From Taeniopygia guttata (lineage: Eukaryota; Chordata; Aves; Passeriformes; Estrildidae), in the NCBI RefSeq assembly GCF_048771995.1, contig NC_133034.1, positions 4,909,001 through 4,973,000 of the forward strand: DNA of 64,000 nt, written 5' to 3'. Numbering within the stretch: the stretch's first letter is position 1; every line of letters starts with the position of its first letter. Shown here one piece after another: positions 46,886 to 57,879 of the stretch. A program made the translations under genes and the position numbers. The notes below the pieces were generated by a model, which was not told where the DNA came from, ran no database searches, and saw nothing but the letters and a program-made list of their open reading frames with translations.

Positions 46886-47475
46886 GATACCAATGGCTTT
46901 CAAAGGAACTCCTCTGAGCATGGTGTCTTTTGGTCAGCGGCAGGGGCCATGCTCCGTCCCTCACCCATGCAGAAGGCAGATCTGAAGTGAGGCCAGTTTC
47001 CCAGTTGCCAAGCATGAGCAGGGTGGCCCCTGCCTCCCATGGGAAGGGATGGCTACACACGGAGCAGCAAGGAAGCACAAAAAAGCAAATTTTCCTCTCT
47101 TAACTCTTTAAACCACAGCCACCCGTTAGCACTGCTATACTGAGCTGACACAAATGATGCACCAAGAATCCACCACCGCAGGTGAAGATTCCGAATGCTC
47201 GGTTGTGAGAGGAGCGACGTGCCTGCCTGCGGCCCGTACCTCAGGCGCCCCTACGACCCCGTCCCTCCTCACGGCCTCGAAGGGTTTCATGGCTCTGCCC
47301 CGCAGAGCTGCCCGGCCCCACGCCGGCCTGGAAGGAGCTGCATGGGCGGGGACAGCGGGGAATGTCCGCGGCCGGTCCCTGCCAGGTGAGCGGCGCTTCA
47401 GCAGCGCTTCTCTGACCGAGCAGCCGGGCGGACAAGACCCTCCCGGCCCGGGTCCCCGCACGGAGGCGGGTCGGG

Positions 47476-47613
47476 GCACGGGCTGTGCCGGGGCACGGGC
47501 TGTGCCGGGGGCACGGGCTGTGCCGGGGGCACGGGCTGTGCCGGGGGCACGGGCTGTGCCGGGGGCACGGGCTGTGCCGGGGGCACGGGCTGTGCCGGGG
47601 CACGGCTGCTCTC
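47476..47613 (+). repeat. 18-bp GC minisatellite, seven perfect units plus one partial
   Basis: GCACGGGCTGTGCC starts at 47476, 47493, 47511, 47529, 47547, 47565 and 47583, with a decayed eighth copy at 47600. Unit length is 18 bp (17 at the ends). Each unit holds the inverted pair GGCAC/GTGCC around a 5-base loop, so each can fold into a small hairpin. It lies inside the CpG island, about 0.4 kb downstream of FARP2 exon 1. Because 18 is a multiple of 3, all frames through it stay open, which explains the long unreal open frames here. Confidence 0.95.
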
Positions 47614-47991
47614 ACACTCGCAGCCCGAGGGGCCAGCGGCGAGGCCCCTGCGGCAGCCCCCTGTGAAGGCGCTCTCTGAGCCCCCGGGGAAGCCGCTCCC
47701 CAGGCCCCTGCAGCCCCCGGGGGACTTCGGCGGGCTGGCAGAGCGCCGGCCACAGACCCCGCTCCCCTCCTCGGCCCGGCTGCCACAGGAGCGCCGCGGG
47801 CCGGGCCCGCACGGCCGGCAGCGGCGGAAGCGCGGCCGCGCAGGCGGGGCGGGCCGAGCCGCCGGCCTGGGCGCCGCTCGCCGGCAGCGCCGCTCCGGCC
47901 CCCTCAGCTCCCGCCCCGCGCCCGCTCCCCGCCGGGACCCGCGACCCGACCCGGTTCGGTTCGCGCCCCGGAGCCGCCGCCCCGCGCTCAC

Positions 47992-48110
47992 CTCCAGGCC
48001 GGGCCCGCTCCGCCGCCGCCCGCGCTCACACCGGCCCCGAGCGGCCCCGCCCCGCCCGCCCGTGGGCAGCGGGGCCGGGGCGGGGCGGCCCCACCCTGCG
48101 GGCGGGTAAC
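47992..48110 (-). other. FARP2: FARP2 exon 1, non-coding (predicted)
   Basis: A strong donor CTGGAG/GTGAGC (GT at 47990-47991) lies on the minus strand in the core of the CpG island. Since exon 2 has only 20 nt of 5' UTR after its acceptor, an upstream non-coding exon is required and this is the best candidate. The transcription start is not visible; the right border given is a guess within the GC-box cluster. Confidence 0.5.
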
Positions 48111-49772
48111 GGGCCCGGGGCGGGCCCCGCGGGCCGCGCTCCACCGCAGCGAAACACACAGACCGAGCCCTCCCGCTGCCCCTCCGCCCGCTTCGCCGAG
48201 CTTAGGGATTTATTTTATACCGAAGCGAAACGCAAAGTGTGGTTTTCCAGCACAAGGAAGGCTTTAATAGAATAGTGCATCCGAAGCTGAAGGGCAGCCA
48301 GCTCACAGGCTGCTGCCCAAGGCCTGCACCCCAAAAAGAGGCACATGAAATCCCCCAGTGCCACCCCAGACATCCATCACGCACACCCCACAGATCCTCA
48401 GGGAAACACCTCCCTGGGAGACAACACCATGCCAGTAACCAGCCCCAAGCCAAGTAGTGAAAATTTTAGGTCTTCACTAGGTTAAATTTTTCACATATAA
48501 ATGGGGATAGACTCAGTGTTACAGAGCAGGAGAAAATGTGGGTGCTGTGAAGGGGCATTGGGCAGTGTTGCTGACCAAAGGAGCTGAAGACCACAAAAGC
48601 AGCATCTTCCTTCTCCTCACTCCCCAGCCAGCAAGCCCGTCCCTCACTGACACAGACAAGAACAAAACACTGTAGGAAATTCAGCACAGGACAAACAAAT
48701 CTTTGCACTGTCTGGATTTCATCAGCTCTAAAGCTGAGGCCAAGGCTGGCAGATAAAAGGATAGCCAGGAAGTAAGTTCTTCCTGAAAAGGGCCACCTTT
48801 GACAACCCCTGAGTCACCCATAGCTCACTACACACTGACCTTCAAGACAAGAACCAACAGCAATGAGAGAAATCCTTGGGTTTCTCTAGATATGGATTGT
48901 TGGCCAGTAGCATGAGAAATGCAAGGAGCCATCTTGTTTCTGAGAACTTGACCTTTTCACAGCAATATGAAAAACAAAATATTGGCATAGCATATGACTT
49001 TTGGTAATAAAAAACACATAAATTATGCAGAACAGCCCTTTCAAACAGAAGCAGCTTCATTACTCTTGCTCACGAAAAGGCAACTTGCAAATTTAATGAG
49101 TAATTCCTGACTAACAGCATTCTCATCTCTTCAAAAGAACAAAAGACACAAGGTTTTAAAAAATATGTCCCATGATTTGGTCTCCTTAAAAAGTGATATG
49201 GAGCTGAAGAATCTCATGGATTCAGAAAAGAAACAGGAAAGTTGTAAAAGTGTACACAACATTTTAGAGAATTCCATTTATAAGATCAATGGTGATTTCA
49301 GTCAGGTGAAGTGCTTTCATTACTGACAGGCTGTTTCTTATTTGCAACTTAACTGCTAATATAGTTTCACATCCTTCAAGGTGCAGACACTTCAGAGTCA
49401 TCTTCATTTTGATCACTTTCTTTAACATCTAAAAAGAGCACTAAAGTTTTCTTGTGCAAAAAAGCAGCTGCCACTAAGTCAGAGAACAAATCTGATGTGG
49501 TCACTTTAAAGTCACATACCACCACACTTAGGAGAGGAAGCAAAAATTACAGATGTGGCAGAGTCTTTAGAAACATCAACACCCTGCTGCTGCTCTTTAT
49601 GCTTCACTCCAGAGTCCTGACCTTGTTGCTTACCCAAAATACAAGTAATTTACTGAACTGAAGCAATGCAGTAAGGAAAACACACAAAGCACAAAGGTTC
49701 AGTGTTTAATTGTCCTTATCCTGAACATCTGTTTCTACATGCCGCTCATTTCTGACCCGTCTATTCACACAA

Positions 49773-49795
49773 GAAAAAAAAAAAAAAAAAAAAAT
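49773..49795 (+). repeat. A homopolymer run of about 22
   Basis: Uninterrupted A run directly before the CR1 at 49800. Confidence 0.9.
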
Positions 49796-49799
49796 TCCA

Positions 49800-49945
49800 T
49801 CATATCAGAGAATTCCAGAATAGTTTGGGATAGAAAGGACCTTAAAGGTCTTCTCTGCCATGGGCAGGGACACCTTCCACTGTCCCACATTGCTCCAAGC
49901 CCCATCCAACCTGGTCTTGGAAACTTTCAGGGATAGAGCAGCCAC
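49800..49945 (-). mobile_element. CR1 LINE 3'-end fragment
   Basis: CAGAGAATTCCAGAATAGTT, GAAAGGACCTTAAAGGTCTT and GGGACACCTTCCACTGTCCC mark an antisense CR1 tail with about 145 bp remaining. A small deletion removes part of the usual CATCCAGTTCCAACCCCC block. Confidence 0.88.
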
Positions 49946-52900
49946 AGGGTACAATGAAGAACGGCCATATCAGATTGGACTTCTGTTTTATACACTCAAT
50001 CATTTAATAAATCCTCAGCAACTGTAACAAAAAACATGCTTGAGATGTGGTGTTTGGTGATTTTGAAAACTAAAAGAGGGAGTGAATTGGTTATCTCTAC
50101 CAGACTCAGCAGTATGTTCTTCACAGCTGTCCACAAGGTCTTTTAAGTTTCTGTAACAGCCATGAAATCAAACTTTTCAGCCATCCAAACAGTGTTTGAA
50201 GCCTTTACAGGAGGAGGAAGATGTTTAAAGACCAAAACTAGAAGAAGAATGTCATTACACATGAAAGCCAGCTGTTGCAGTTGAAAGGATGCAGTGTCAG
50301 GACAAAGCACAGCTTTCTCCTTTTGAGATAAAAACTGATAACAAGGCGTAACTTTTGCACTCAAGTAATACAACAGATAATCTGCACGATATTCTCCTCT
50401 TGGCCTGAGCAGGACAATTAGAATTACCCTTTCACTACACTATAATATCATCTTTTTCTTCAGTCACCCTCTGGATGAGGTTTGAGGAAGTCCTTCAAAG
50501 CAGCCTTCTTATCCAACTAAGGTAACAGCTGGGAAAGCTTCTTTTTATTCAGATCCTTCACCATGACAAAGAGAAACTCTGCAGACTGAAAAATCACACC
50601 TATTGATGATTTTGTCAGCACATGTTTTCCAAATACACACTACAGAGTTCTGTCTCCCAGAGGTCTCCATCTCCTAAGAACAAGGCAAGCAGCTGCAAAT
50701 GCCGACATTGTGTCTTCCCTGCTGTCTACAGCAGCAAGTTGGCATAGCTGAGAGGAAAAATATTTACAACCACTTAAGCCAGCATTTTATACCATGTACA
50801 CCAAAGTAACTGGGCCACATGCCACCAGTTCACTTCTCCAGTGTGTTGTACTGGGACTCCACAATGACAGCACACATGGGCATGCCAAGGATGAAAAGAG
50901 GAAGATGGATTGATATGGGTTTCATTGCAGGTGGGTCACTGAAAGCACCAGAATCTCTTTTGGGGCAGTTCAGAGACCTTTGACTGCCACAGTTCACTGC
51001 CATTGTCCTACTTTAGTTCAAGCCAGAGCTTTGTATGACAATTCTCCCACCTGTTACTACCTGGATATATTCAACAATTTGCTGTAAGGCATCACTAACC
51101 TAAGCCTAAGCACAGTGTCACTAAGGACTAACTGGAAGAGCTGAGAGCTTTCTCCACAAGATGATCACTCTTTGTTGCATCACTCTTGAGGACCTGGTGA
51201 CACTGCACCACCTGCAGAGCACCTCAGAGGTCCACCAGGGGAAAAACTCACCTTTGCACAACTGTATTTATGTGTTAGATGAAATGTCATGACAATTAAT
51301 GACCACCCTGGCCATGTTTCTGGTCTAAAAATGTTTCAGCCCTGAAGAGTTCAGCCTGTAATGGCCTGTGCAGCAGAACCAGAGACCAGTTATCTTGTCT
51401 TACTGACCCATTCTCTGGATTGCCTCCCACATCACCTTAGACATCTCAGCAGGGACCAGTCTGCAGGATCAACAAGTCATTCCTCATCGCTGATTAACAA
51501 GGTCTCTACTCAACAGTCACAAAGAGCTTAAGTTTATTTCTTAAATAGCAAAATCAAGCCAATTTCAGTAATTTCAATCAGATGGTGCTCTGTACTAACA
51601 GCCCACTAGTACCCCAGGTGGTAGAAAAACAGAAAAGAGTGAAATCATAAAATCTGATCAATCCACCAACTGTCATTAGCAAATGACAAAAGACTCAAGT
51701 CAAGGTGAACAGGAACTGCTGGATAAGCAGAGATATGACCCACACAATGAGCACAAAGATTGAACAACACAGCCATACCTGTACATGCCACTTACCACAA
51801 TTACTTTCTTACTCCAGGCTCACTTACTGTTAAAATTGACCAGAAAGCATAGGAGAAATACTGTTCTTCAACAGCAATGAATGAAGATGCTTAAAAATTG
51901 GTCAGGAGGCACCTCATTCTACTGGCAGACATGGAATGGCAAATGCACTCAGCAGCAGCAGTACCTTGCTAAACCAACTGGTTTCCATGCTACGGATACT
52001 TGTAGACCCTGTGGTTGGGATTTTACACTTCCAATCTTAAATAATTCTGCCCTCCACAATCATGCTCTAGCACTTCTCCCAGAAGGAAATCTTTGAGTTT
52101 CTCAGATTGTTCCCCTTTGGAGCCCTTCTACACACACTGCAACTTCTAATTACACTGGCCTTTATAAAGCACAAAGTCCACCAGCCTTAGACCATGACCT
52201 GGAATTAAACCCTCATTATTAACCAATTCTTTAGAAAAGGCCTGGGTACCTATGTACAGGAAAAACTTCTGCTAACAGAAAAACCCCGAGAGGCTGCAAT
52301 CCCTTTTTGCAATCACCTACTTTGACTTTCATGATTATATATCTATTTTAACTTGGCTCTCATGGTGAAGGTGGCAATTAGAACAAGTAAATTAAGCACA
52401 GCATATGTTCCTACCTGCACACACAGACACACTCACTCAGCAGCTTCTCTCAGTCTGACTAGTGAACTTGTCCGAGCACATCCTCCCTGCCCAGAAGGTT
52501 CAGTCTGTAGCCAGCAGCAATTTTGAAGCCACAACACAAAAATCAAGAGCATAGACAAGCTACAAAGTGCAACGAAATAGACCTGCTGAGCCACAACATC
52601 GGAACAAAAGTCCAGGCAAAATCTGAGAGCTTTGCCTGCCATATTCTTATCTACAGGTAACAGCTGAGACACAGACAATCCCTTATTGCCCCCACGTGGT
52701 GCATCAATCCTACTGCACAAAAGCACTAATATGCCCAGAATTCCTCTAAATTTCCTTTAAATTGAATCCAAAGGTTTTTTTGATAGATGTTAGTTCTGTG
52801 ACTGCAATAGCCTAAACGTTAAGCTGCTACCAAATAGTCTTTTCTGCAATTATATTGATTTATTCCTCTCTCACACTTAATAATGTCTGCACAGTGAGGG

Positions 52901-54839
52901 CAACAAAGCATGTATGAAGCAGCAAGGCCTGAACACCACCCCCCAACAAAACTGGGAGTGCCAGAAAGCTCACCCTGCCTTTTTTTTATTATTACTTTTT
53001 AAATCCCATTGAGGTTCATCTCATTTCCCTGCCCATCAAATCAGCCTGGGTTTTGTTACCTCAAAGAAGTGCATAAGGGTTCAAGTCAGCCATGCCTTGT
53101 ACAATGCCTCAAAGATCTACATGAAAAATGTCTGTGTGTGTTTGAGGGGGTGGGGAACAAGACATCCCCAGACAGAAACCACTGCTCCCCCAGAATCTGA
53201 AATTCTCACAAGAAAGATCACCTCATCCTCACATACCGATCAACGTCAGTCAACAAGGCAACAAATGCACAAATGCCCAGTTAAATATAAAAGAGAAAAA
53301 AGCCTAGTTCTATTTCATGGACAGGAAACTTAGAATAAAATGATACATTTAGGATCTCCAAACACTAGACACAGATAAGCTTGGCAATTATTTTACTGTC
53401 AGATAAACCACAGTTGAGGCTGTCAGTAACACCAACTCTGCTGCATTAAGCTCTTTCAGAAATGCAGTAGACAATCACAGATTGCTGGCAAAACAAACTG
53501 GTAGATTCCCCACTCTGCCCTCAACTCAAGGGCTGTTCCAGCTGTTTGTGCCAGGACACAGAGCACAGCAGTCCCACTGCTGCCAAGACACAGCCCCTGA
53601 GCTGAGCCCAGCTGTCAGACACATGGACAACCACCCCTGCCACACTGTGTTTCCATGTTTCAAAGCAGCCTGAGACTCTTTGCTGGGCAGGAAATGAAGA
53701 TTCAAACCAGTTTTCTTGCTCTGCGTGCAAGCTTTCAAAGAGACTGAAATATTCCTGAAGAGGCAAATTGCATTCTCTGCAGGGGAGGAGCTCTGAACTC
53801 AGAGCAAGTACCACTACAGGAACAGCTCAACCTAGGTTTTGGGCTCTCCTTTATGCAAAAGCTTCTTAAAAGTAAAAATAAATAAAAAACTTTAAAATAA
53901 CAGCGGAATTGGAGATTGCAAGGCACAGGAGTGAGCATGTTCTGAACAAAGCCTTTTACTGTCAGTGCCTTTTTTTAAAAAATAAATATGCTATTGAAGC
54001 AGCACAGAATCTGTTTTAATTAGTGTTTTGCATTAGCTCTCATGGGTGTGTATATTTACCTATTTTATAGAATACACTGAGTTACCTTCACAACACTTGT
54101 GAGCTCCTATGCTTCCTACATGGGTTTTTCCCCATGAATTTTTGGCTTCTGCTTTTAAAAATGAGGTGATTCCTCATTGCCCCACCAGCTTCAAATTGTT
54201 TGTCAATAAAAAACAGGGGAACAGCCAGGCTGAAGCACTTTAAGCATGATGACTCAACATGATGAAGTTAATAATGGAAGGCACATCTTGTAACTCAGAT
54301 CTCCCTGACTTTTTGCCATGTCTTCCTGGATGTGACTTACAGGCCTGAAGAGAAATTTCTATCTGGCAACGTGGATCACTCTTGGAAGGCAGCCTTAAAC
54401 CTAACACCATTTACATCACCACAGACGAGATGTGCAAAGCTGAGAGCCAGGGAGGGCTGGGATAGAGCAAAAACAACCAGCTCCATCAGTTCTACAGAAC
54501 TGTTTACAGCAGGTTTCAAAGGGAGCAGGATAAGCCGCAGGCTTGGAAGAGAGTAGAACTGCTTATTCTTTTCCTATCTAGGAGTTCAGTGTTTCCTACA
54601 GTAATAATAAGTGCTGCATTGCTTTCTCTGTGGGACTGCTCCATAAAGCCAGGCAGGATGGCTGTGAGGCTGTCTGCTCTCACCAGAGTAGCTCCCCAAA
54701 AGTGTGTTGTTCTCTCTCTGAGGTAGCTGGACACCTCCTCTGCCTTGCTGGACTGACAGGCTCTCATTCCTGTGGGTGGGAGTGAAATTCATTTGCCTTC
54801 TGCATTTCAAGCACCGAAACTAAACTTGCAAACACACAG

Positions 54840-55289
54840 CTACATCAGATCTTGCCTTGCTAAATGCTGCAGAAACTCCACAATGCAGCTGAAACTTGGG
54901 CACACCCTGCTGTGGCTGTGAGCCAGGCCCAGGTGATCCCAGCGTGTCTGGGCTGCACTGGCAGGGTGTCTGGCCACCACACCACTCCTTAGACAAAGCT
55001 CTTCCTCCTCATACTCCATTCCCAGTTTCTGGGCTTGACCTGTAATGACATCAAATGTAACTTCACTGCACATGGGCTCACCTGGGCACTGTGACAACAG
55101 CCTGGTTCCAGCACCCTCCAAGTCTTCATATAAAAGGACACACGAGCAGGTGACAGCACCTCCCATTTTTTGGATTATGAAGGGATTATTTAGAAAACAG
55201 CTACACACCAAGGGCTGCTCCAGCACAGGGACAACAGCTGCTTCACTGGTAAACTGACCTGCCAGCCACATACCTTTGGGGCTGTCCAA
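54840..55289 (-). other. Unexplained 149-codon open frame
   Basis: The longest intergenic open frame. Its translation begins MDSPKGMWLAGQ and includes a short acidic stretch (EYEEEELCL). I see no domain, signal peptide or convincing splice structure. It may be chance; a lineage-specific or non-coding RNA gene cannot be excluded. Confidence 0.1.
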
Positions 55290-57483
55290 AGGAACAGCAG
55301 CCCAGAGCCTCGTTCAGCATCTCTGGGAAGAGGGGGCAGACATGGCAGGAGCAGGGCTTCAGGACAAGCTGCTTATCAAACTGTTATCTCTCCTGAGAAA
55401 TTGCCCTTGGGACTTGTGGGCTGTGGGAAAATCTCAATGGCAAGCTGAGTTATGAACTGTTTTAATCACTGCTTTCTTGCACTGCAGGAATCCTTTAAGC
55501 ATTTCTTTCTGGCTTTCTCTGACAGCAGGAGCCCTGTGTTAAGCTCTTTGAGCTCTATGCCATACACAGCATTGAGAGAAAACAGCAAATAGGGAAGAGC
55601 TCATAATTCCATGGAGTCCTTTGCACTGAATTCCAGCACAATGTCCTTGCAAGCAGTAGTTTCAACTCTTCCCAAAGCCTGTTTGGATTATACTCTTGCA
55701 CATTCCAAGCAATTGCCACCTCATTTGTTCTCTAGTTAAGACACTTCCCTAAAGCACGTAGCATTTCAGGATCTATTACAAAGTGTCCAGAGAAAGGCAG
55801 GAAAAGTTGCATTTCTCATTTTTCTTTACTGAGATGTCAGAAAACAAAGGTTTATAGATATTTTGTTCACTTTCTTTTTCTTTTTGTAACCACTAAATGT
55901 GTGTAAGAAGCTAGCAAAATACTGACAGAAATCCTTCTCCAAGGCCCAGAAGTCAGATTAACCAGTAAGAGCACCACAGAGAAACCAACAAAACAGACAC
56001 ACGAGGGTATGCTCAGCCCTGTCCAAATCCTCAGAAAGATCCAGGCAATATTTGGCAGTGTGGAGCAGGAGAGTTGCCTGATAACAAGGCACTTCTCTGC
56101 ACTCATGCTGTCTACTGAGACAGAAAGAGCAAAGGACTCAACTGACATCGAAGTTACAATCCATTAATCTGAACTTAATTTCTTTAAGTCCTGAGAGGAT
56201 TTCCTACTAAATGCCTTCTGAATATAGCTGGGATTGTTAGCATTTGTTAATGAATGCCAAACATTCCCTTCCACTCACATCACAGGAGAGCTTTCTCCTC
56301 AGTAGCTTACTCTAAGGTCATTAGAGTGTGTATGAAGACAGAGGTGTGACTAATTCATCCACAGGTATCACACAAATGGAAAGCCTGGGAGCAAGCAGTG
56401 TCAGAATTTGATCTCCAGCCCAGCCATCCTAATATTCAAAACCACCTGAAAAGGGCATATCACAGGCTCTGAATGATCTTTTTCCTCATTATTTACTGAA
56501 GAGACCAGGGATGGCTAGGGAGTGAACTTGAACTCCTCTCCTCAGAAGAGAACATTTGGGCATACAAGCCACCATCATTCTAACCAGGATAAGTGGAACC
56601 TACACAAATGCTACCCCAAAACTATGGATGAAATATAAAATAAAAGCTGGGAGCTTACAGGATCTCAAATGGAAGGAGAAAAGAGAGAGTCTAAAGACAG
56701 CCATGGTGCCTGCTGCTCTTCTTCTCTCCCTCTCCCCAGAGGGAGCTCTCTAGTGATGAGCAGGGTCCAGTAAATAAAAGCCAGGGCTCAGCACACTGCA
56801 AGAACTTTCTCCTCTCTGGAGTTGCCACAACATTCTCCTTGCAAATATTCTGTCACTTTAACAGGGTCCTGTAGTTCTTTGAAAGTAAACTTCCAAACCA
56901 CTGTAGCAGAGAATTTCCCTAAAACCTGGCCTATTTTCTCCCATGCTATGCATGCCTATTCATCCTTGGGGGCAGATCTCTGAATGACCTCCCTAGAAAT
57001 CTCTGTCCTGACTCTCTATATGGTAAGGGGCCCACTGACTAGACCTGGCAGACTTAGCAACAAGAACATGCTTTCCTTAACGTACAAAGTGAATTCAAAA
57101 CTCTCAAAAGCTGTTGTAACAGGTTGAAGGGAGGAAAAAGGGGTGAAAAGCTGGAGAAAATCATCCTTCCCTCTTCTCCCTGGATAGCAACACTGAATAC
57201 TCATCAAGTGACCCTCATTGTCCTCAATGTTATCATGTCATAAACTAACATCCCACAGTACAGCAGCAAAGCAATCCTGATTGCTCTCCTTGTCCTGAAA
57301 CAACCTCCCCGTGAGGAGCATCTCTGGCAATATATACAGTTAGGACCACACCCACACAAACAGACCAAGCAACATTGCGACCAAAGACAGAAAATGCTTG
57401 GGTCAAACCTGATTCCAACCTGCTCTGGGCAGATCTGTTGTTATCTCACCCCTCTGTGCCTCACACTGGGGCTGAATTAAGGC

Positions 57484-57816
57484 TGTCCTGGTTTAGGAAT
57501 GGTATTCCCCAGTTTAGTGCTCCCACTGAAACTCCAAACCAGGCTGCCAATCACTCGCTCCCTCTCTCCCTCTTGTCTGCATCAGGATGGAGAAGAGAAC
57601 TGGAAACACAAAATGTTTTAAGAGCAATTTACTGGAAACAGCAATGAGATAAGAAAAGGAACAGTAACAGCAACTATATTAAATAACAAAAAGGATACAA
57701 AAGAGAGTGTTCATCACATGGAAAAATGCTTACTGTGGAACCCAACCCCACCCACTGCCACTCCAACCCTGCCCTTCCTGGCTGCCCCAAAAGTGAACCC
57801 TGTCCTGGCTGGAACA
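57484..57816. mobile_element. LTR-like fragment (ERVL-related, avian)
   Basis: TGTCCTGGTTTAGGAATGGT, then CAATCACTCGCTCCCTCTCT, a CAGGATGGAGAAGAGAACTG block and GAGATAAGAAAAGGAACAGT, resemble avian ERVL-family LTR sequence. It is bounded by TG and CA, but no target-site duplication is seen. Family and orientation are not certain. Confidence 0.5.
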
Positions 57817-57879
57817 GGGCAGTATTTCAAACATATCACCACAAATTAATATTGAGTATAATAAAGAATCATAATAAAC

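Larger units (their letters stand above)
42958..47989 (-). other. FARP2: FARP2 intron 1, 5.0 kb
   Basis: This intron lies between the predicted non-coding exon 1 and the ATG exon. It contains CR1 copies at 43107, 44585 and 46747, copy B of the 114-bp repeat (43548-43661), a TA/T microsatellite at 46557-46592 and, near its 5' end, part of the CpG island with the minisatellite. No coding exon was recognised. Confidence 0.7.
4800..48110 (-). other. FARP2: FARP2 gene, 5' two-thirds (FERM-encoding part)
   Basis: FARP2 (FERM, ARH/RhoGEF and pleckstrin domain protein 2) is known as a membrane-cortex adaptor and Rho-family exchange factor, acting for example downstream of plexin-A/neuropilin in neurons. 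Twelve coding exons were traced on the minus strand. All have GT/AG borders and matching phases, and they sum to 2403 nt (800 codons plus stop). Residues 1-50 are the N-terminal leader, about 51-340 the FERM lobes F1-F3, about 340-390 the FERM-adjacent region and 392-800 the large last exon. The starting MGEIEGTY, the exon-10 sequence with [12 protein letters not shown] and the [11 protein letters not shown] segment fit FARP2 better than its paralogues FARP1 or FRMD7. DH and PH exons were searched for left of 5219 and not seen, so they are presumed to lie outside the window. SEPTIN2 lies upstream in the same orientation, as in human. Confidence 0.93.
47180..48200. promoter_or_regulatory. FARP2: CpG island, FARP2 promoter
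   Basis: About 1 kb of very GC-rich, CpG-dense DNA stands out in an AT-rich window. It contains several GC boxes (GGGGCGGGGC-type near 48045-48120 on either strand) and no TATA box, as is usual for a housekeeping-style avian promoter. It is at the right place for FARP2 exon 1, upstream of the ATG exon and downstream of SEPTIN2. The large open frames across it on both strands come from GC-richness. Confidence 0.88.
48201..57830. other. Intergenic region between SEPTIN2 and FARP2
   Basis: About 9.6 kb with no gene I can support. It contains one CR1 (49800-49945), an A run (49773-49795) and an LTR-like piece at 57484-57816. The longest open frame, 54840-55289 on the minus strand (149 codons), has no recognised domain. 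The rest is anonymous. Confidence 0.75.

Noticed and set aside
47398..48159. Very long open frames on both strands across the CpG island (up to 253 codons)
   Set aside because: GC-rich DNA lacks stop codons, and the 18-bp minisatellite keeps all frames open. Translations are Ala/Arg/Pro runs with no domain, and the FARP2 exon 1 donor lies within.
55867..56148. 93-codon minus-strand frame with a hydrophobic stretch that looks like a membrane segment
   Set aside because: The hydrophobic run comes from T/G-rich minus-strand DNA; no partner exons, homology or promoter seen.
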